Shown here in pieces: positions 1-11,563 of a stretch of DNA of 64,000 bases. Each line of letters starts with the position of its first letter. Within the stretch, counting starts at the first letter, position 1. The position numbers and the translations under genes are program-made. This stretch comes from Adiantum capillus-veneris (taxonomy: Eukaryota; Streptophyta; Polypodiopsida; Polypodiales; Pteridaceae): assembly GCA_014529385.2 (NCBI GenBank), contig CM043952.1:65890370-65954369 (forward strand), read 5' to 3'. The notes below the pieces were generated by a model. That model had not been told where the DNA came from. It searched no databases and saw only the letters and a program-made list of their open reading frames with translations.

Positions 1-88
1 ATTTTTCTTAAAATCCACATGGCGTCCATGTTAGTTCACGTATGTCTGCTAAATATGAAAATTTTTAAATTTGGATTAAGAGTTACTC

Positions 89-91
<3 letters not shown>

Positions 92-132
<41 letters not shown>
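92..132. repeat. (TC)n microsatellite
   Basis: About 20 perfect TC units. No LINE tail is visible beside it, so it is an unoccupied tract compared with those at 7918, 20571 and 20951. Confidence 0.95.
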
Positions 133-134
<2 letters not shown>

Positions 135-960
135 GGTAGACATCAAGAAATAGATAGGAGGTTACTATTGTATACCCTTATGGCACCCCTATTTAAAACC
201 CCTCTTCCTTGCACTCACGTGATACTATACGGAACTACATAGTGAATCCCTTGGGCTGCTACATGTTTGCACCAACAAAGCATCCCTTTCTCTACAAAGA
301 GCTTTAAAAAATTACATTACGAATTATTTTGATAATCTAACATTTAGAAAATGAATTTAGCAAGGATCTATAAACAAGAATCCTTTAATAAGACATGATA
401 ACCCATACACCCTTTGATATTATGATGGCCTTTTCTCCAAAGCTTAAAAGCACAAACAATTGCTATGGCCCTTGCCAATGCCAGGCTAATGTGAATCTCT
501 TAATATTTTTTTGAGTAAATGTGTGTCAATATAATTACATTCACATTCTCGAGTATTTGGGAGAACTTTTACCCAAAAATTCTATGAAAAAACACAAATA
601 GTTGTCTAGAGCCGAGAGTGATAGGGGCCCTTTTGTCCCATTCACATGGAACTAGGGCCCTCTTTTCCCCACTAGTTTGCACAAGCCCATTGTGAATGCA
701 TGCATCCTCTCTTGCCAATTCCCGGACGTGGAGAGTTGTATTTGAGACTTGTTATTCAAGGATAGATCCTTAAAAGTCTCTTGGGATAGTTTCCTACAAC
801 GTTAAAATACTCTTCTTGGGTGGGTATGGGTGTGGGTGTGCTAATAAAAAGAGGAAAATGGTATAATCTTTCTATCACCCAAGTATGGTAGATTTATTAT
901 GCCATTTCCCTCTTGAATAACAAGTCTTGACTTCAACTCTCCTCGTCAATTAGATCTTTA

Positions 961-963
<3 letters not shown>
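133..963. other. Unassigned AT-rich sequence
   Basis: No open frame, RNA gene or recognised element is visible here. Only short AT-rich and CT-rich stretches are seen. Confidence 0.6.

Positions 964-1022
<59 letters not shown>
964..1022. repeat. (TC)n microsatellite
   Basis: Nearly perfect run of about 29 TC units. Neither flank carries the LINE-A 3' tail, so this is another empty tract. Confidence 0.95.
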
Positions 1023-1023
<1 letters not shown>

Positions 1024-3473
1024 TTCATAGACTCGTAGCATAGATCTAGGGTCTTTGGATTGCTCCTACAATGTCAAATGTCCTTTTCTACCTCTCAATT
1101 ACTTGCTTTGTCATTCATGCTTGGATAGTGTGTTTTGATATTTCTTGAGCCGACCAAGAATGCCACATTAAATTTCAGTAGTTTTTTGACATTAGGTGGG
1201 CATTTATCATGCAACAACCCATATTAGCAAAGGAGTATTGGTACTTTAGGAACCAATACTGATCAAAGTTTTCGATACATCAAAAGAAAACAGCAGCAAG
1301 GTTGCTCTAACTTGAAGCAACCTGCCACAAACTCCAAAAGCGGTACTTCAAAAAATGAGCAACTGAAAACAACAGTATTGGGTCTAAGATCAAGTAGGAA
1401 GGAAACACCGATGTCTTTCATGTGCAAAGACATCCAACACAAAATATCAATGTAATTACTCAAATTGAGAATTAAAGGCTAGAATTTAGTTATGCTAATT
1501 GGATCAAGAAAAGCTACTAATCATTTAGTTGAGCACCCACAATTACACTTCTTCTAAACAAGGCCAAAAACATGTACTGTGACATAGTCAATACCTATGT
1601 ATCTTAGGCTTCTCAAAAATCTTCTTAGGCTTCTCAAAAATCTTACTCCTAGCACAATTCTAAAGCTAGAAAATTGTTGACCCGTGCCACAATTGCAGCT
1701 TCTATTCTATGACTAGCAACTTAACAATTCCCAAAAACTGCTTTTTAGTGACAGTAAATAAGCCAAGGACTAACACCAGCCTATCAAGAGAAAAAGCATT
1801 AGAGAACAAAAGCACACAAGTAGGTTTCTTTCGAGAATAACTTCTTTTTATTACAAGGATACAAAAATTCAACTCTCTTCTCTTCACAAGTTCTTCCCAG
1901 AGTCTTTGAGGCAGAGAGAAGTATTGTCTATTAGACCTCCTTTTATACAACTTCACTTGTCACTAGTGAGGATATTGGATTCTGGATAAGAGATGGGAAC
2001 CCCGGGTGTCTCCTAGCAAGTAGCAAAACAATTATGTACACTGGTTTCAAAGTAGCTGACAGGGATGCCGAACGGTGATTGGCTGCTACCTGTCGTTGAC
2101 CCAAACCCTTACCGGCAGCTTTGACCGTATCCTCCATATCCTGTGTACAGATTGGGAAAATAAGATGGAGTGTCATTGAAGTTTTATTTCTGGTGGTTTT
2201 CACCAATGTTGAGACCAGGATCAAATAATCTCATTTAGTCATATGAGCATGCCTCTTGAAAATCGCAAACCCCAATGTTTTTACTGAGTAATCATCCTTG
2301 TAGTATAATATGTAACAGACACCTACACACTATAGAGGGTGCAAATTAAAAAGCTCAGAAGCAAGGAAGAGAAAGTGTTCTTACATTCCTCATATATGCC
2401 ACCGTGATACATAGACAGCTTGTGCACATTGGCTTTTCACAATATTATACTTCCTCTGAGTGACAGGCCCACATCTCCTTGTACTTAGTATACAGCTACT
2501 CCTCCCCCCTCTCCCCATAAGAAAAAGTACACGCACCGGCTTCTAACAGGACGGCCCCTGTAGCAAAAAGAATGTATTTTGGAACACCAATAGCCCCACG
2601 AATGTCGATGGGTAAGAATCATCTTCTCAATGAGCCCCAGCTCCGCCGTGTCTGCCATGGCAAAAAAACACGTGACTTGACTATATTGTGACTATTTCTA
2701 TATCAAAAACAATGGACATACGCACATCAAAGACAACGTTTAAATGGAGTAAAATACCCTTCTGCATTATCATTTCCCGAACCTCTTTCAAGACAAGGTA
2801 AAACAACAAAACTAACAACAGATTAAGAAATTGTCAATTACTTACTAGAAGTTTGTAATCAATGAAAAGTTTGTTTGCTCCAAAAAAGAGTAGATCTTTG
2901 TGTGTAGCAATATTCCGTTTTTGCAATGTATTTTTGTAAAAGCTTGTAATAACTGACGCGGATTTTTCTCCCATTAATACATACGGTGTTTTAAATGTCG
3001 TCTCTGCCATACTTGCTCATTATCAATTTGTTCAAGTTTCCGATTGAAATGTGCAATTTCTTTAATTTTGGAGTGCATATGTTTTCAATGTTGGTGTCTT
3101 TCAATGCTTTGTCGCGTGATTTTGTTTAAAACTATGGTTTTAACTTATTTTGACGTTAATTTTAAGTTCTTTTTAAAAAGTGACATTGGGTATATAAGTG
3201 ACAATTCAAATGCATGTTCCAGTGCACATGTTGGACTTGGCTTTGATAGGCAAAGGGGGTTATTTCTATCTCCATAACCACTTCTTGTTTGATCATCTCA
3301 CTTCTTTGGATGAGGTTTAGAGGTGGAGCATGTGGTGCTAGACCTTTAGCCAACAATGACAACAGTTTTTTGATGGAGTGTGAACTTCTCCTTTCTCCAT
3401 GCTCTCTCCTTCCCCGTTGGTAGTGTCACGTGTGGCCCTACAAATTTGGTGACTGGTCACTTCTTTGCCCTCC
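1023..3473. other. Unassigned sequence, possible LTR or exon scraps
   Basis: No gene is supported. On the minus strand near 1935-1945 there is a TATAAAAGG box followed about 70 bases on by an AATAAA-like run (about 1850), which is what an LTR promoter/R region looks like, but no LTR ends or partner copy were found. Near 2549-2610 on the plus strand a short open stretch is bounded by a CAG and a GTAAGA, resembling an exon, but it matches nothing recognised. Confidence 0.35.
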
Positions 3474-3746
3474 TGTGAGCTTGTCAGTACCACTTGTGGG
3501 ACATCTTCCAATCTCTTGTGAGCTTGACAACACCACTTTTGGGACAAATTTGCAGCCTTTTGTGAGCGGTTTTCTTGATGATTGACAACAAATTTGTCGA
3601 GATCCTTTGGATGATAGGTTTGCACGTAGTGTCAACAGTTGGTGGGGACATCTAGTTCTTTCTTGATGATCGACAGCAGATTTGTCGAGATCCTTTGGAT
3701 GACAAGTTTGCACGTAGTGTCGACAGTTGGTGGGGACATCTAGTTC
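3474..3746. repeat. Local tandem duplications
   Basis: Two 88-bp units lie head to tail at 3572-3659 and 3660-3746 (TTCTTGATGAT...GACATCTAGTT) with a handful of mismatches. Just upstream, a diverged unit of about 45-50 bp starting TGTGAGCTTG is repeated. Short open frames on the minus strand are by-products of the repeat. Confidence 0.85.
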
Positions 3747-4929
3747 CTATTTCCGCAATCAGCAACATTTGGATGCTTCTTCCATACATCCCTTTGGAGA
3801 GCTCCAACATTGGGGGCATCTCTTCGGGTGCAGATCTGGCCAGGGCTGGCTAGTATAGAAGGTTCTTTCCTTGAGTTTTTTGACCAGCTTTCTGGCATGT
3901 TACAGATCAGCCCCAATGTTCTTCACGGGCTTGTTCCCCGAGCCGGTTCCTTTACTCTCCCTTTGAGTATTGGTATCATGTTGAGTATTGGATACTAATT
4001 GCACACTTTAATTGTGGGTATGTTCTCTTCAACACAAGTACAAAGGACAATCTTGATGAAGGTTTTAAGGAAGCAAGATTACAACAGTTGGAATATATGT
4101 GCTCTTTCGAGTCTATATGCAGTTTGGCATTATTGGATTGTACCTACAGGTTGATCTTGGCAGATGCGGAGAAGTGGCATACATTTGGTTTGATCTCAAG
4201 GAGTTTGCTTGAGTAGCTAGAGGTTCTTTTTGGACCCTGACGGCTTCTTTGGCAAACCTGATCCTCAAGTGACGACCCTTCAGGTCTTCCTATTCTTAGC
4301 AGTCCGAGTTTACCGATGGTGTGATTCTCTTTGAGTCTCGAGTTCCATGAGATTCAAAATTTGCTATTTAGTTACAGAGGAAGAAGATTTACCAGGTTGT
4401 CTCACATTTCTTTTTGGTGGTACCCATTCTCTTTTCCCAACATTGAACGGGAGGGAGACTTCCTATCTTGAGGGAAGCTCTCAGCTTTGGCTTTGGAGCT
4501 TTCTGTAACAATGTTTGCTCTGATCCGACGTAGGGTTGAGTCAGTTGTTACCCAAAACATACTTTTGAGGATACTTCTCTTTCAGAGGGGAAGTCTAGGT
4601 TATCATCTTCAATCAACTACCAATGCTAAATACAGTAGAGTACCATGCACAGTGTCTTTTAGTTCTTGGCTTCCTTGCCCATTTCTTGCGGTTGGTGTGT
4701 TTCAGCCAAGTGTGGTTAGTATCTTGGCCGATATTCTTCCTTAGCCATTTTGGTGGTTGCCTCGTCTTTTGGATTTGTGGTGTGATAGTTGCTCTTCCTG
4801 GTGCATCTGAGCAGTAGATCATATGCCTTGTCTTCCAGATTGATCCCTGGAGACTGTATCATTCAGGACACACCTACTTCCCTTATCCTTAGACTAGCGT
4901 GTTGTATTATACAAGTGGATAGTGGTCCT
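3747..4929. other. Unassigned, probably decayed gypsy sequence
   Basis: No continuous frame. The stretch leads directly, in plus orientation, into an RNase H/integrase remnant, so it is probably decayed pol of the same element, but no motif confirms this. Confidence 0.35.
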
Positions 4930-5735
4930 TCTCGGACTAGGAACCAATTGGGAAGACAAGAAGAATGTTGTGGCTGATGCGTTATCAAGAAAGCCACAAA
5001 TTTCAGTTGTGTCAATTCCTTATCATCATGAGCTTGATGACATGACGGAACAATATGCTACTGATGAGATTTTGCAAGGATCTTTGAACTCTTGCAAGAT
5101 GGACAACGCCATGAGCACCACCTCCTCAAGGATGGTTTTTTGATAATGCATGGAAGGCTATGTGACATTAGGCCATTGCGACATATGGCTATGGTAGAAA
5201 GCCATGTCCCACCGTATGCAGGGCATTGTGGTATAGATGCGACATTGAAAGCAGTCGAGACATTCTTTTATTGGCCTACTTTGAGGAGAGATGTGGATGC
5301 CTTTGTGCGAGCATGCGTGATTTGCCAACAGGTTAAGTTTGATAGGCAACAGGCACTAGCGTTGTTGTAGCCACTACCTATTCCAAATAAGCCATGGGAA
5401 AGTATTGTTATGGATTTTATCTTGATCTTCCAAGAATGCCGACATGGAATGATAGTATACGGACCATTATTTGCAGGTTCAGCAAGCAGGCCCATTTTAT
5501 TCCTATCAGGAAGAAGATAAAATTTGATCAGATGGCACGATTGTTTATGTACAATGTGTTTAAGTACCATGGTATGCCACAGTCTATTGTCAGTGATCGT
5601 GATCCTCGTATGACGATCCTGTTTTGGAGAGGCTTGTTTGAAAACATGGGCAATATGCTCCAGGTTTCCTCCTCATTTCATCCACAAACTGATGGGCAGT
5701 CAAAAGAGGCTAATTCTAATGTCTTAGATCTTCAA
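4930..5735 (+). pseudogene. Ty3/gypsy RNase H end and integrase remnant (family B, copy 1)
   Basis: Three frames carry, in order, the RNase H terminus (KNVVADALSRKP, about 4955-4990), the integrase zinc-binding HHCC domain (...AGHCGID...CVICQQVK, about 5200-5335), and the integrase core ([26 protein letters not shown], to about 5720). It is at least twice frameshifted. The position of the third catalytic acid (the E of DGQ-S-E in the sister copy near 25440) is a lysine here, so the protein would be dead even if read through. The sequence stops abruptly near 5735, where minus-strand family A sequence begins. It is clearly the same family as the copy at 24728-26290 (shared [14 protein letters not shown]). 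Confidence 0.9.
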
Positions 5736-5989
5736 ACATACAACGAAACGCTCCCCAGGCATCGGTCTGCGTCGTTTCGAGGTTCAAACAATACCAAAAC
5801 AATATTTCTCACTTCTCCACCCGAGAGTAAAATCACCAATCTTTGAGACCAGTATTAAAACCATAGTCAAACAATTCAAATGGGCACCAAGACAGGTTTA
5901 AAACAGATAGCATCCATTTCAAACAAACTTCAAACAATACTTTCTCGAACAATGTTCAAAAGTATCTAACTAGAAAACAACCAGAGAGG

Positions 5990-6360
5990 TCATTCAAGGC
6001 TTTGTTCGGACAACCCAACTTTAAGGACAACTGGCTTGCCCTTCTGTATCACGGTTATAGTTCGGTTCTGAACCTCGAGAGTTGCATCATTCTTGTCGTG
6101 CCACGGCATGCCCAAGAGAACGTCGCAATTGCCCAACTTCATAATGTGTAAATCGACTTTTCCATGATAATCTAGTATAGTCACTGAAAGAGCACCAATG
6201 AGCGGTACCACTTTCTGAGTTTACCCAGTGGCTAGCTCAGCTTCAATTTCTCCACCCTCTGCATCATAATCAAAGTGCATCTGCTTCAAGAATTCTGGAT
6301 GGATGAAGTTCTCCATAGCTCCGGGGTCAAAGAAAATAAGGGCTTTCAAGCCGTTGACTT
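5990..6360 (-). pseudogene. Retropepsin-like aspartic protease remnant, family A
   Basis: Minus-strand reading gives ALIFFDPGAMENFIHPEF, a gypsy protease active-site region with the usual D-S-G changed to D-P-G, then after an in-frame TAA (6223-6221) LGNCDVLLGMPWHDKNDA, the typical second half (LLGMPWL type). The active-site change plus the stop make it non-functional. The protease would have processed the Gag-Pol polyprotein inside virus-like particles. Confidence 0.8.
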
Positions 6361-6588
6361 TTCATAAGCTCTGCATAATTCATTAAAATTCTCGAGGTGT
6401 ATACCATAAATATCGGGTACTAGTCCAATAGCAGGTCTAGCCCTCTTGGCCGGAGGTGGCCCCGGGGATCTGTTTGACGTGGGAGCAGAAGGTTGCACTG
6501 AGGACATCGAGGCTCGCTCAGAACATGTATTGAACGTATGCCTTGTTTGGAAACATTCGAATCATCGGCCTTCTTGTAACAAGGCGTC

Positions 6589-7491
6589 TCATTGACGGTG
6601 TGTCAGACCAAGCCGTTGAGGTTGGTTTTCACGGGATTCCCAAGAATTTGTTCGTTGTTGCCGGGAGTTTTGGTTAGTGGCCCGAGGTTCTTCTGTGGAA
6701 AACTTTAACTTTCCCTTCATGAGCTTGTAGCCGACCGCGGCATGATCCATAAGCTCTTGCATGGTAGAGACTTGCTTGGAGAGACAATATTCCTGCAATG
6801 GTGATGGTAGTCCAATGGTGTAGCGCTCGCATTGGTCCTCCAAGGAACTGAACTTAAAGAAGGACACCAAAAGGTACACGTCGAGAAACCTTTGGTTATA
6901 GTCGTCCATGGTTTCAATAGCAAACATTTTCAAGTTGCCCCACTCTGCCAAAATCCGGACTTCAAACATTGAAGTCATGTAACTACGTGCAAAAACTATC
7001 TTGAAAGCTTGCCAGGTCCTTGGAGCATGCGGTTGTGTCGCGATTGAACTCCACCATTGCATAGCATTATCTTTAAGAAATCTCGTTGCTAGAGAAATCT
7101 TGGATTCTTCTGTATAGTTCCCCAAAGCATAGATGTTGTCGAATTGCTGTAAGAACTGCAATGCTTTCTTGCGATCTTTCACCCCAGAAAAAGTGAAAAA
7201 TTTGACAGTCGTTCCACCATCTTTGAAATCTTTGGGTTGGTTAGGCGCATATCCCGGGTATGGATAATAAGGGTATCCATATGGGCTCCAACCATTGTAG
7301 CCTGGTGGCGGTGGTGGTGGTGGAGGTGGGGGCAATGGCGGTGGCAAAGGCGATTGCACTGGATCAGGGTCAGATGGCTGCACCATATTCCTGAAAACTC
7401 CCCCGATTGGAACAGATGGCTGAGAAGGTTGCCGGTTGGAAGCTCTTGTACTTTCTGATGCCGGAGGAGGAGGTACCACCTGGGGCATCAT
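6589..7491 (-). CDS. Gag-like protein of family A gypsy element (300 aa)
   Basis: An open frame of 300 codons. Residues about 1-85 are low-complexity and very rich in proline, glycine and tyrosine (a run of about 12 prolines near residue 60). Residues about 90-255 carry the retrotransposon gag capsid pattern (FFTFSG, FLKDNAMQWWSS, TWQAFKIVFARSY, LEDQCERYTIGLP). A degraded homologue lies at 61980-62400. No proper CCHC knuckle follows: the downstream sequence reads CYKKADDSNVSKQ, so the nucleocapsid part is lost or frameshifted. Intact as a frame, but its element lacks pol and its LTR is interrupted, so expression is doubtful. Confidence 0.8.
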   Translation of the reverse strand: MMPQVVPPPPASESTRASNRQPSQPSVPIGGVFRNMVQPSDPDPVQSPLPPPLPPPPPPPPPPGYNGWSPYGYPYYPYPGYAPNQPKDFKDGGTTVKFFTFSGVKDRKKALQFLQQFDNIYALGNYTEESKISLATRFLKDNAMQWWSSIATQPHAPRTWQAFKIVFARSYMTSMFEVRILAEWGNLKMFAIETMDDYNQRFLDVYLLVSFFKFSSLEDQCERYTIGLPSPLQEYCLSKQVSTMQELMDHAAVGYKLMKGKLKFSTEEPRATNQNSRQQRTNSWESRENQPQRLGLTHRQ

Positions 7492-7821
7492 TGGGGTAAC
7501 ATGTAGTACAAAAATTGGTGAAAACTTTGCAACATCGGAAGATTCTACTGAGGATGCCGCGAAAGAATGTCGTGAAGCTCGTTGAGCAGAAGCCGCAAAT
7601 ATTCTCTTGAATCCATGAATTCCATGTCTTGGGTTCTTTATGTATTATGCCCTGTAAGATAGAGCGATGAAGATGGAAGCGCGCCTGATGCGCGATGAAG
7701 TAAGGGTGGAAGTGGCTAATAAGTCTGAGGTCGGAACCCGAAGATACTTCAAGTAAAATTCCAATAGCTCTATCTACTCTTTTATAGGACCGTTATGCTT
7801 TCAGAAAAGCAGACGCCTGAT

Positions 7822-7833
7822 GCTTTGATACCA
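7822..7833 (-). promoter_or_regulatory. Primer binding site (initiator tRNA-Met type)
   Basis: Minus strand TGGTATCAAAGC lies one base inside the LTR end. It matches the common plant PBS TGGTATCAGAGC with one mismatch and fixes the orientation of the family A copy. Confidence 0.85.
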
Positions 7834-7834
7834 C

Positions 7835-7911
7835 TGTCACAAGACGGGCACACGTGCCAATAGAAAAGAACAAACTGAACAGACTTTTAGCACTTCAATA
7901 ACAACTGAACT

Positions 7912-7977
<66 letters not shown>
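7835..7977 (-). mobile_element. Family A LTR, segment before the LINE insertion
   Basis: Starts TGTCACAAGACGGGCAC on the plus strand and aligns with the LTRs at 60245 and 62473 up to the GA tract (7918-7977). The remainder of this LTR resumes at 11564, so the LTR is split by a LINE of about 3.6 kb sitting in its GA repeat. It is the 5' LTR in minus-strand orientation, because the PBS adjoins it. Confidence 0.9.
7918..7977. repeat. (GA)n tract at LINE 3' junction
   Basis: About 30 GA units inside the family A LTR. The LINE 3' end abuts it directly. Sister LTRs have much shorter tracts here (about 8-12 units), so the repeat has probably expanded or been duplicated by the insertion. Confidence 0.95.
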
Positions 7978-7980
<3 letters not shown>

Positions 7981-10900
7981 GAAATGAAATGAAATGTTAT
8001 ATTAACGTCTTCAAAAGGCCAAAATGACCTATGAGACCAATCAGTTACAAAATAGTGAATCTAATACCATGTCTGGGTACAAAAGAACTAGAAAAGAACT
8101 AGAAGTGGAACAAAATACTACTACTACTACTACAATCTAAAACTACGTGGGTGTAGCAGCTGATACAATAGGTACCCGGTAAACTGGATGTAACAGTGTG
8201 TGAAACAAAGATGGAAGAAATGGTGAGGATCCATCCTCATCTGCACTCTGGATGTCGAGAGAGTATGGCTCGAATCTTCTGTTGTAGTCTCCGTCGATGC
8301 TGTGTAGCTCCTCTCCTCAGTCGCGGTCGTCTGTATCTCTGTAGCTCCAATGCTCGGTCGATGAGAGTGCCAGTAGTGGTCGAATGAGTGTGGGACGAGC
8401 TCTGCACTGGTGGCTGCTCCTCTGGCTGTCCCATATCTAGTGAAAAGAAATCTGTAATGTGTCTCTGGGACTGCCTCTCTCTAGCTCTCCCCAGTAAAGT
8501 GTCTCTATACCTGTGTAACTCAAGTAGATATAGTCCAAGACATCTCTGATCCTCATAACTCATGACCCTAGATAGAGGACCAAAACCCTCTCTGAATAAG
8601 CAGTGGAAACGCCCCCGTATCTCATAGAACACTGTGCAATGACATATGTAGTGCAACTCTGTCTCTGGCTCTCTTTGGCATAATCGGCATATCCTGCTGT
8701 CTGCTGGTATCCCTCTGAATCTACCGGTCTCAATCTCGAGCTGATGTGAGGATGTGCGTATCTGACCAATGGCACAACGCAAACCATGAGACATATGTGT
8801 GTCCATGTAGCTGGGTCGAATCACAAACCCATCTCCTGTGAGGTGGAGAAGATGCTCTCTATAGAAAGCCATCTTCGTGCTCAACTCCTGATGCGGCTCT
8901 ATCCATGTCCTCCTGGTGTCGAGCTGGATCAGGTCCTGACGAATGAGTCTAGTGATCTCCACCCGTGTAAGAGACACCGAGGGTGCCTGAAGAGAATACT
9001 GGAAAGGGGGCAACCTGTCCATGGTGAAGCCATGCGTCTGAAACCATGAAGTCATCTGTGCATACCAGCATGAAGTGTCCCCCTGTAGAGCTAACTGTCT
9101 GGAAGACTCAAGGGCCAATCTAGCATATCTGTCTCTAGTAGTATCCCATAGGCTGTGCACAAAGGACACTGATCTGGTAAGCGCCTCAATCTCCATGGGG
9201 GGGGCAGCTAGCTCTGCTCGAATGATCGCGTGAGGTACGGAGGCCTTGGCTCTAATCAATCGGGAGATCATAGATACCAAGGGCCTCTCCATACTTCTCC
9301 AACCATCCTGGCCTACAGAAGGTCCCCATACCTGTACCCCATACATCATAGCTGAGGCTACTAAAGTATCAAAGAGCCATAACTTTGTCCGAGGTTCCTG
9401 GAACTGAACCTGCGAACACATCCTCTCCAAGCCTCCCAAGGCCGCATAAGCTCTGGTCAGTCTAGTCTTTGCTGCTCTCCCCAAAGAAAACCTCGGCCCA
9501 GTGAAGACTATCCCAAGGTAAGTGTATGCATCTGTATACTCCACAATCTCTTGACCATACGTGAAGGTCGGTGCCGATCTCCTGATCCACTGCGGTGTGG
9601 TGTTAAACACCATGACCTTGGTTTTACCAAGGTTTACAGACAATCCACTATCCTCTGCAAAACTGTGTAATGCATCCAACTGTCGCTGCATACCCTCTGG
9701 TGAGTCAGAGATCAAGACAATATCATCAGCATATAACAACAATGGGATCCACGTCCCTGCCAGCTGGGCACCTCTATCACCCTCTCTGTCAATGTAATCA
9801 GACACCTCATCAACATACATACCAAATAGAGTAGGAGACAATGGGCAACCCTGTTTCACCCCGATAGTGGAGTGAACTAAGTCAGATATCCCCTCTGGGG
9901 TGCGTACATGTCCCATCACTGATCTGTATAAAGCCATAATCCCCCAAATCAACACTGTGGGCACCCCCATCTCCTGCAGTCTGCGCATCAGTCGAGCTCT
10001 CGGTACCATGTCAAATGCTTTGCGGAAATCCACAAAGCTACAATAAATCCGTCTCCCATGTGACCTGCCCTCCTCAATGATAGCTCTGAGTGTCAGAATA
10101 TGGTCAAGAGTGGAGAAACCCCTCCTGAAACCTGCCTGTCCCTTTGCCCGTACACCCTCACCCTCTGCCCAGTTACTCAACTGCTGCTCAATAATGGATG
10201 CATACAATCGTGCCAGTGTGTGTCCAACCATAATAGTGCGGTAATTTCCAGGCTCTGTAGGATCACCTGCCTTGAATATAGGCACAATAGTAGACAACCT
10301 CCAAGTCTCAGGTAATCCCTCACACATGGCACGATTGAACAACACTGCAAGAACCTCCATCAGCATATCCCTAGCATGTATAAAGTGCTCCGCTACTAGA
10401 CCGTCATGATCGTAAGCCCTCCGGGTCCTCATCCTGTCAATGGCTCTCTTTACCATCTCAGTGGTAAAGAAGGTGCTCGTAGGTGGACATGGCTCTGTAG
10501 GATCTGGAAGGGGATCCTGCCCAGGAACCGTATATAACGATGCCGCATACTGGCCCCACACATCAGGAGAAGTAATCACTGGGGGAGGGGAGTGCTCATG
10601 GAAGAGTCGCCATGCCTCGCCTGAGTCTCTACTCAAGAACAACTGATACAAGTCTCGCTCCATCTGGGCCAGGTAAGCTCGTTTCTTCTTTCGCACAAGG
10701 CGCCGGAAAGCAATCCGCGACTGTCTGTAGGTGATGACTCCTAAATGAAGATCCCTCTGAAGCTGGGCTCTCATCTCTCTGCACTCCTCATCATACCAAC
10801 TATTCTGGGGCATGCTCCCAGAATGTCGCCTCCGATCCGGTTGAGTGTGTGGGTATGCCTCTGATGCTGCATCATGTAGTGTCTCAGTCAATAAAGTAGT

Positions 10901-11563
10901 GCACTCCTCTACTGAGAGGCCTGGAGCAACTGTGCATAGACGATCCCAGATCGCCTCTGTATAAACCGAGTCAGTCTCTGGTGTAAATGTATAACGGGTG
11001 TGTGACCTGCCTCCTGATTTCTGGGCTGTACTAAACTGAAAAGATACGGACAGTGTCAAGAGAGCATGATCCACTGCTACGCCCACTGGTCTGGCTCCCA
11101 CCATGAAATCCTGAATACAAGGAATAAAGCTCGGCTGTGTCATAACATAGTCCACTGTACTGGCCCCATGTCTGTGTGGAAAGCATGTGAAGCCTGCTGC
11201 TCCAGGAAACCGCTGTAAGCCATTAAGTATGGCTAGCCCATGTGTAGTCGTCATCTCCGTGAGGTATCTCCCATACTCAGTCTGCTCTCTGTCATGTGAG
11301 CATCTGTCAAACCCCAGCTCACCCACATCCAACTCTCTAAGCATCTCATCTGAGGTGTCGTAGAAGACTGTCTGACAGTTGCCCGTTCGAGCATTGAAGT
11401 CTCCTAGGAGGATGATATCACCATCCCTAGAAAACTCCCATATATCATCATCTAGAATTGAGAAAGGCGACTGCCCTCTGGATACAGCATATACTGACGT
11501 ACTGGGGGGGAAGTAACATATAGCAATATATAGAAATCGACCTGTGTCAGCTCTCAGCCTCAC
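7978..11563 (-). mobile_element. LINE-A copy 1, 5'-truncated, inside a family A LTR
   Basis: A non-LTR retrotransposon of 3586 bp on the minus strand. Its 3' end reads GACGTTAATATAAC followed by four CATTT-like pentamers and then runs straight into TC repeat (GA on plus); there is no poly(A). Its 5' end (11563) is also flush with a GA tract. It carries most of ORF2 (8237-11561) with no stop codon. The first roughly 90 residues of ORF2 and all of ORF1 are missing compared with the full-length copy at 15009-20570. Intact coding sequence suggests a young insertion. Confidence 0.92.
8237..11561 (-). CDS. LINE-A ORF2: endonuclease (partial), reverse transcriptase, Cys/His tail
   Basis: About 1108 uninterrupted codons of LINE origin; the open frame extends further to 11881, but those codons are read from microsatellite and LTR sequence and are not native. 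In order: the endonuclease (EEP fold) from its middle onward ([24 protein letters not shown]), lacking the N-terminal metal-binding motif; the RT palm ([32 protein letters not shown] with the catalytic YADD); and a C-terminal Cys/His cluster ([19 protein letters not shown]-x2-C-x8-H-x2-C). ORF2p would nick the target and copy its RNA at the nick. The partial endonuclease probably leaves this copy unable to act in cis. Compared with 16796-20389 it keeps Trp where that copy has a stop. Confidence 0.93.

Larger units (their letters stand above)
5736..7834 (-). mobile_element. Family A Ty3/gypsy element, internal region (copy 1)
   Basis: Read on the minus strand, the PBS (7822-7833) is followed by gag (7491-6589), a protease remnant (6360-5990) and a 3' non-coding segment (about 5985-5736). 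The last is closely similar to 61700-61950 in copy 2, for example the shared run GAGTAAAATCACCAATC. RT, RNase H and integrase are absent: the element is cut off at 5735 against plus-strand gypsy sequence. Its 5' LTR lies at 7835 and beyond, split by a LINE. Confidence 0.85.

Noticed and set aside
1943-2224. Possible exon with QDMEDTVKAAGKGLGQRQ on the minus strand, tested as a terminal MRE11 exon
   Set aside because: It does not resemble MRE11 C-termini, and no flanking exon supports it; the splice-like borders alone are not enough.
2549-2610. Plus-strand mini-exon between CTAACAG and GTAAGA
   Set aside because: Too short, no recognised peptide, and no neighbouring exons.
7918-7977. GA tract as the LINE's own simple-sequence tail
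   Set aside because: The same GA tract exists at the same place in LTR copies without a LINE, and GA also flanks the LINE's other end, so it belongs to the target.
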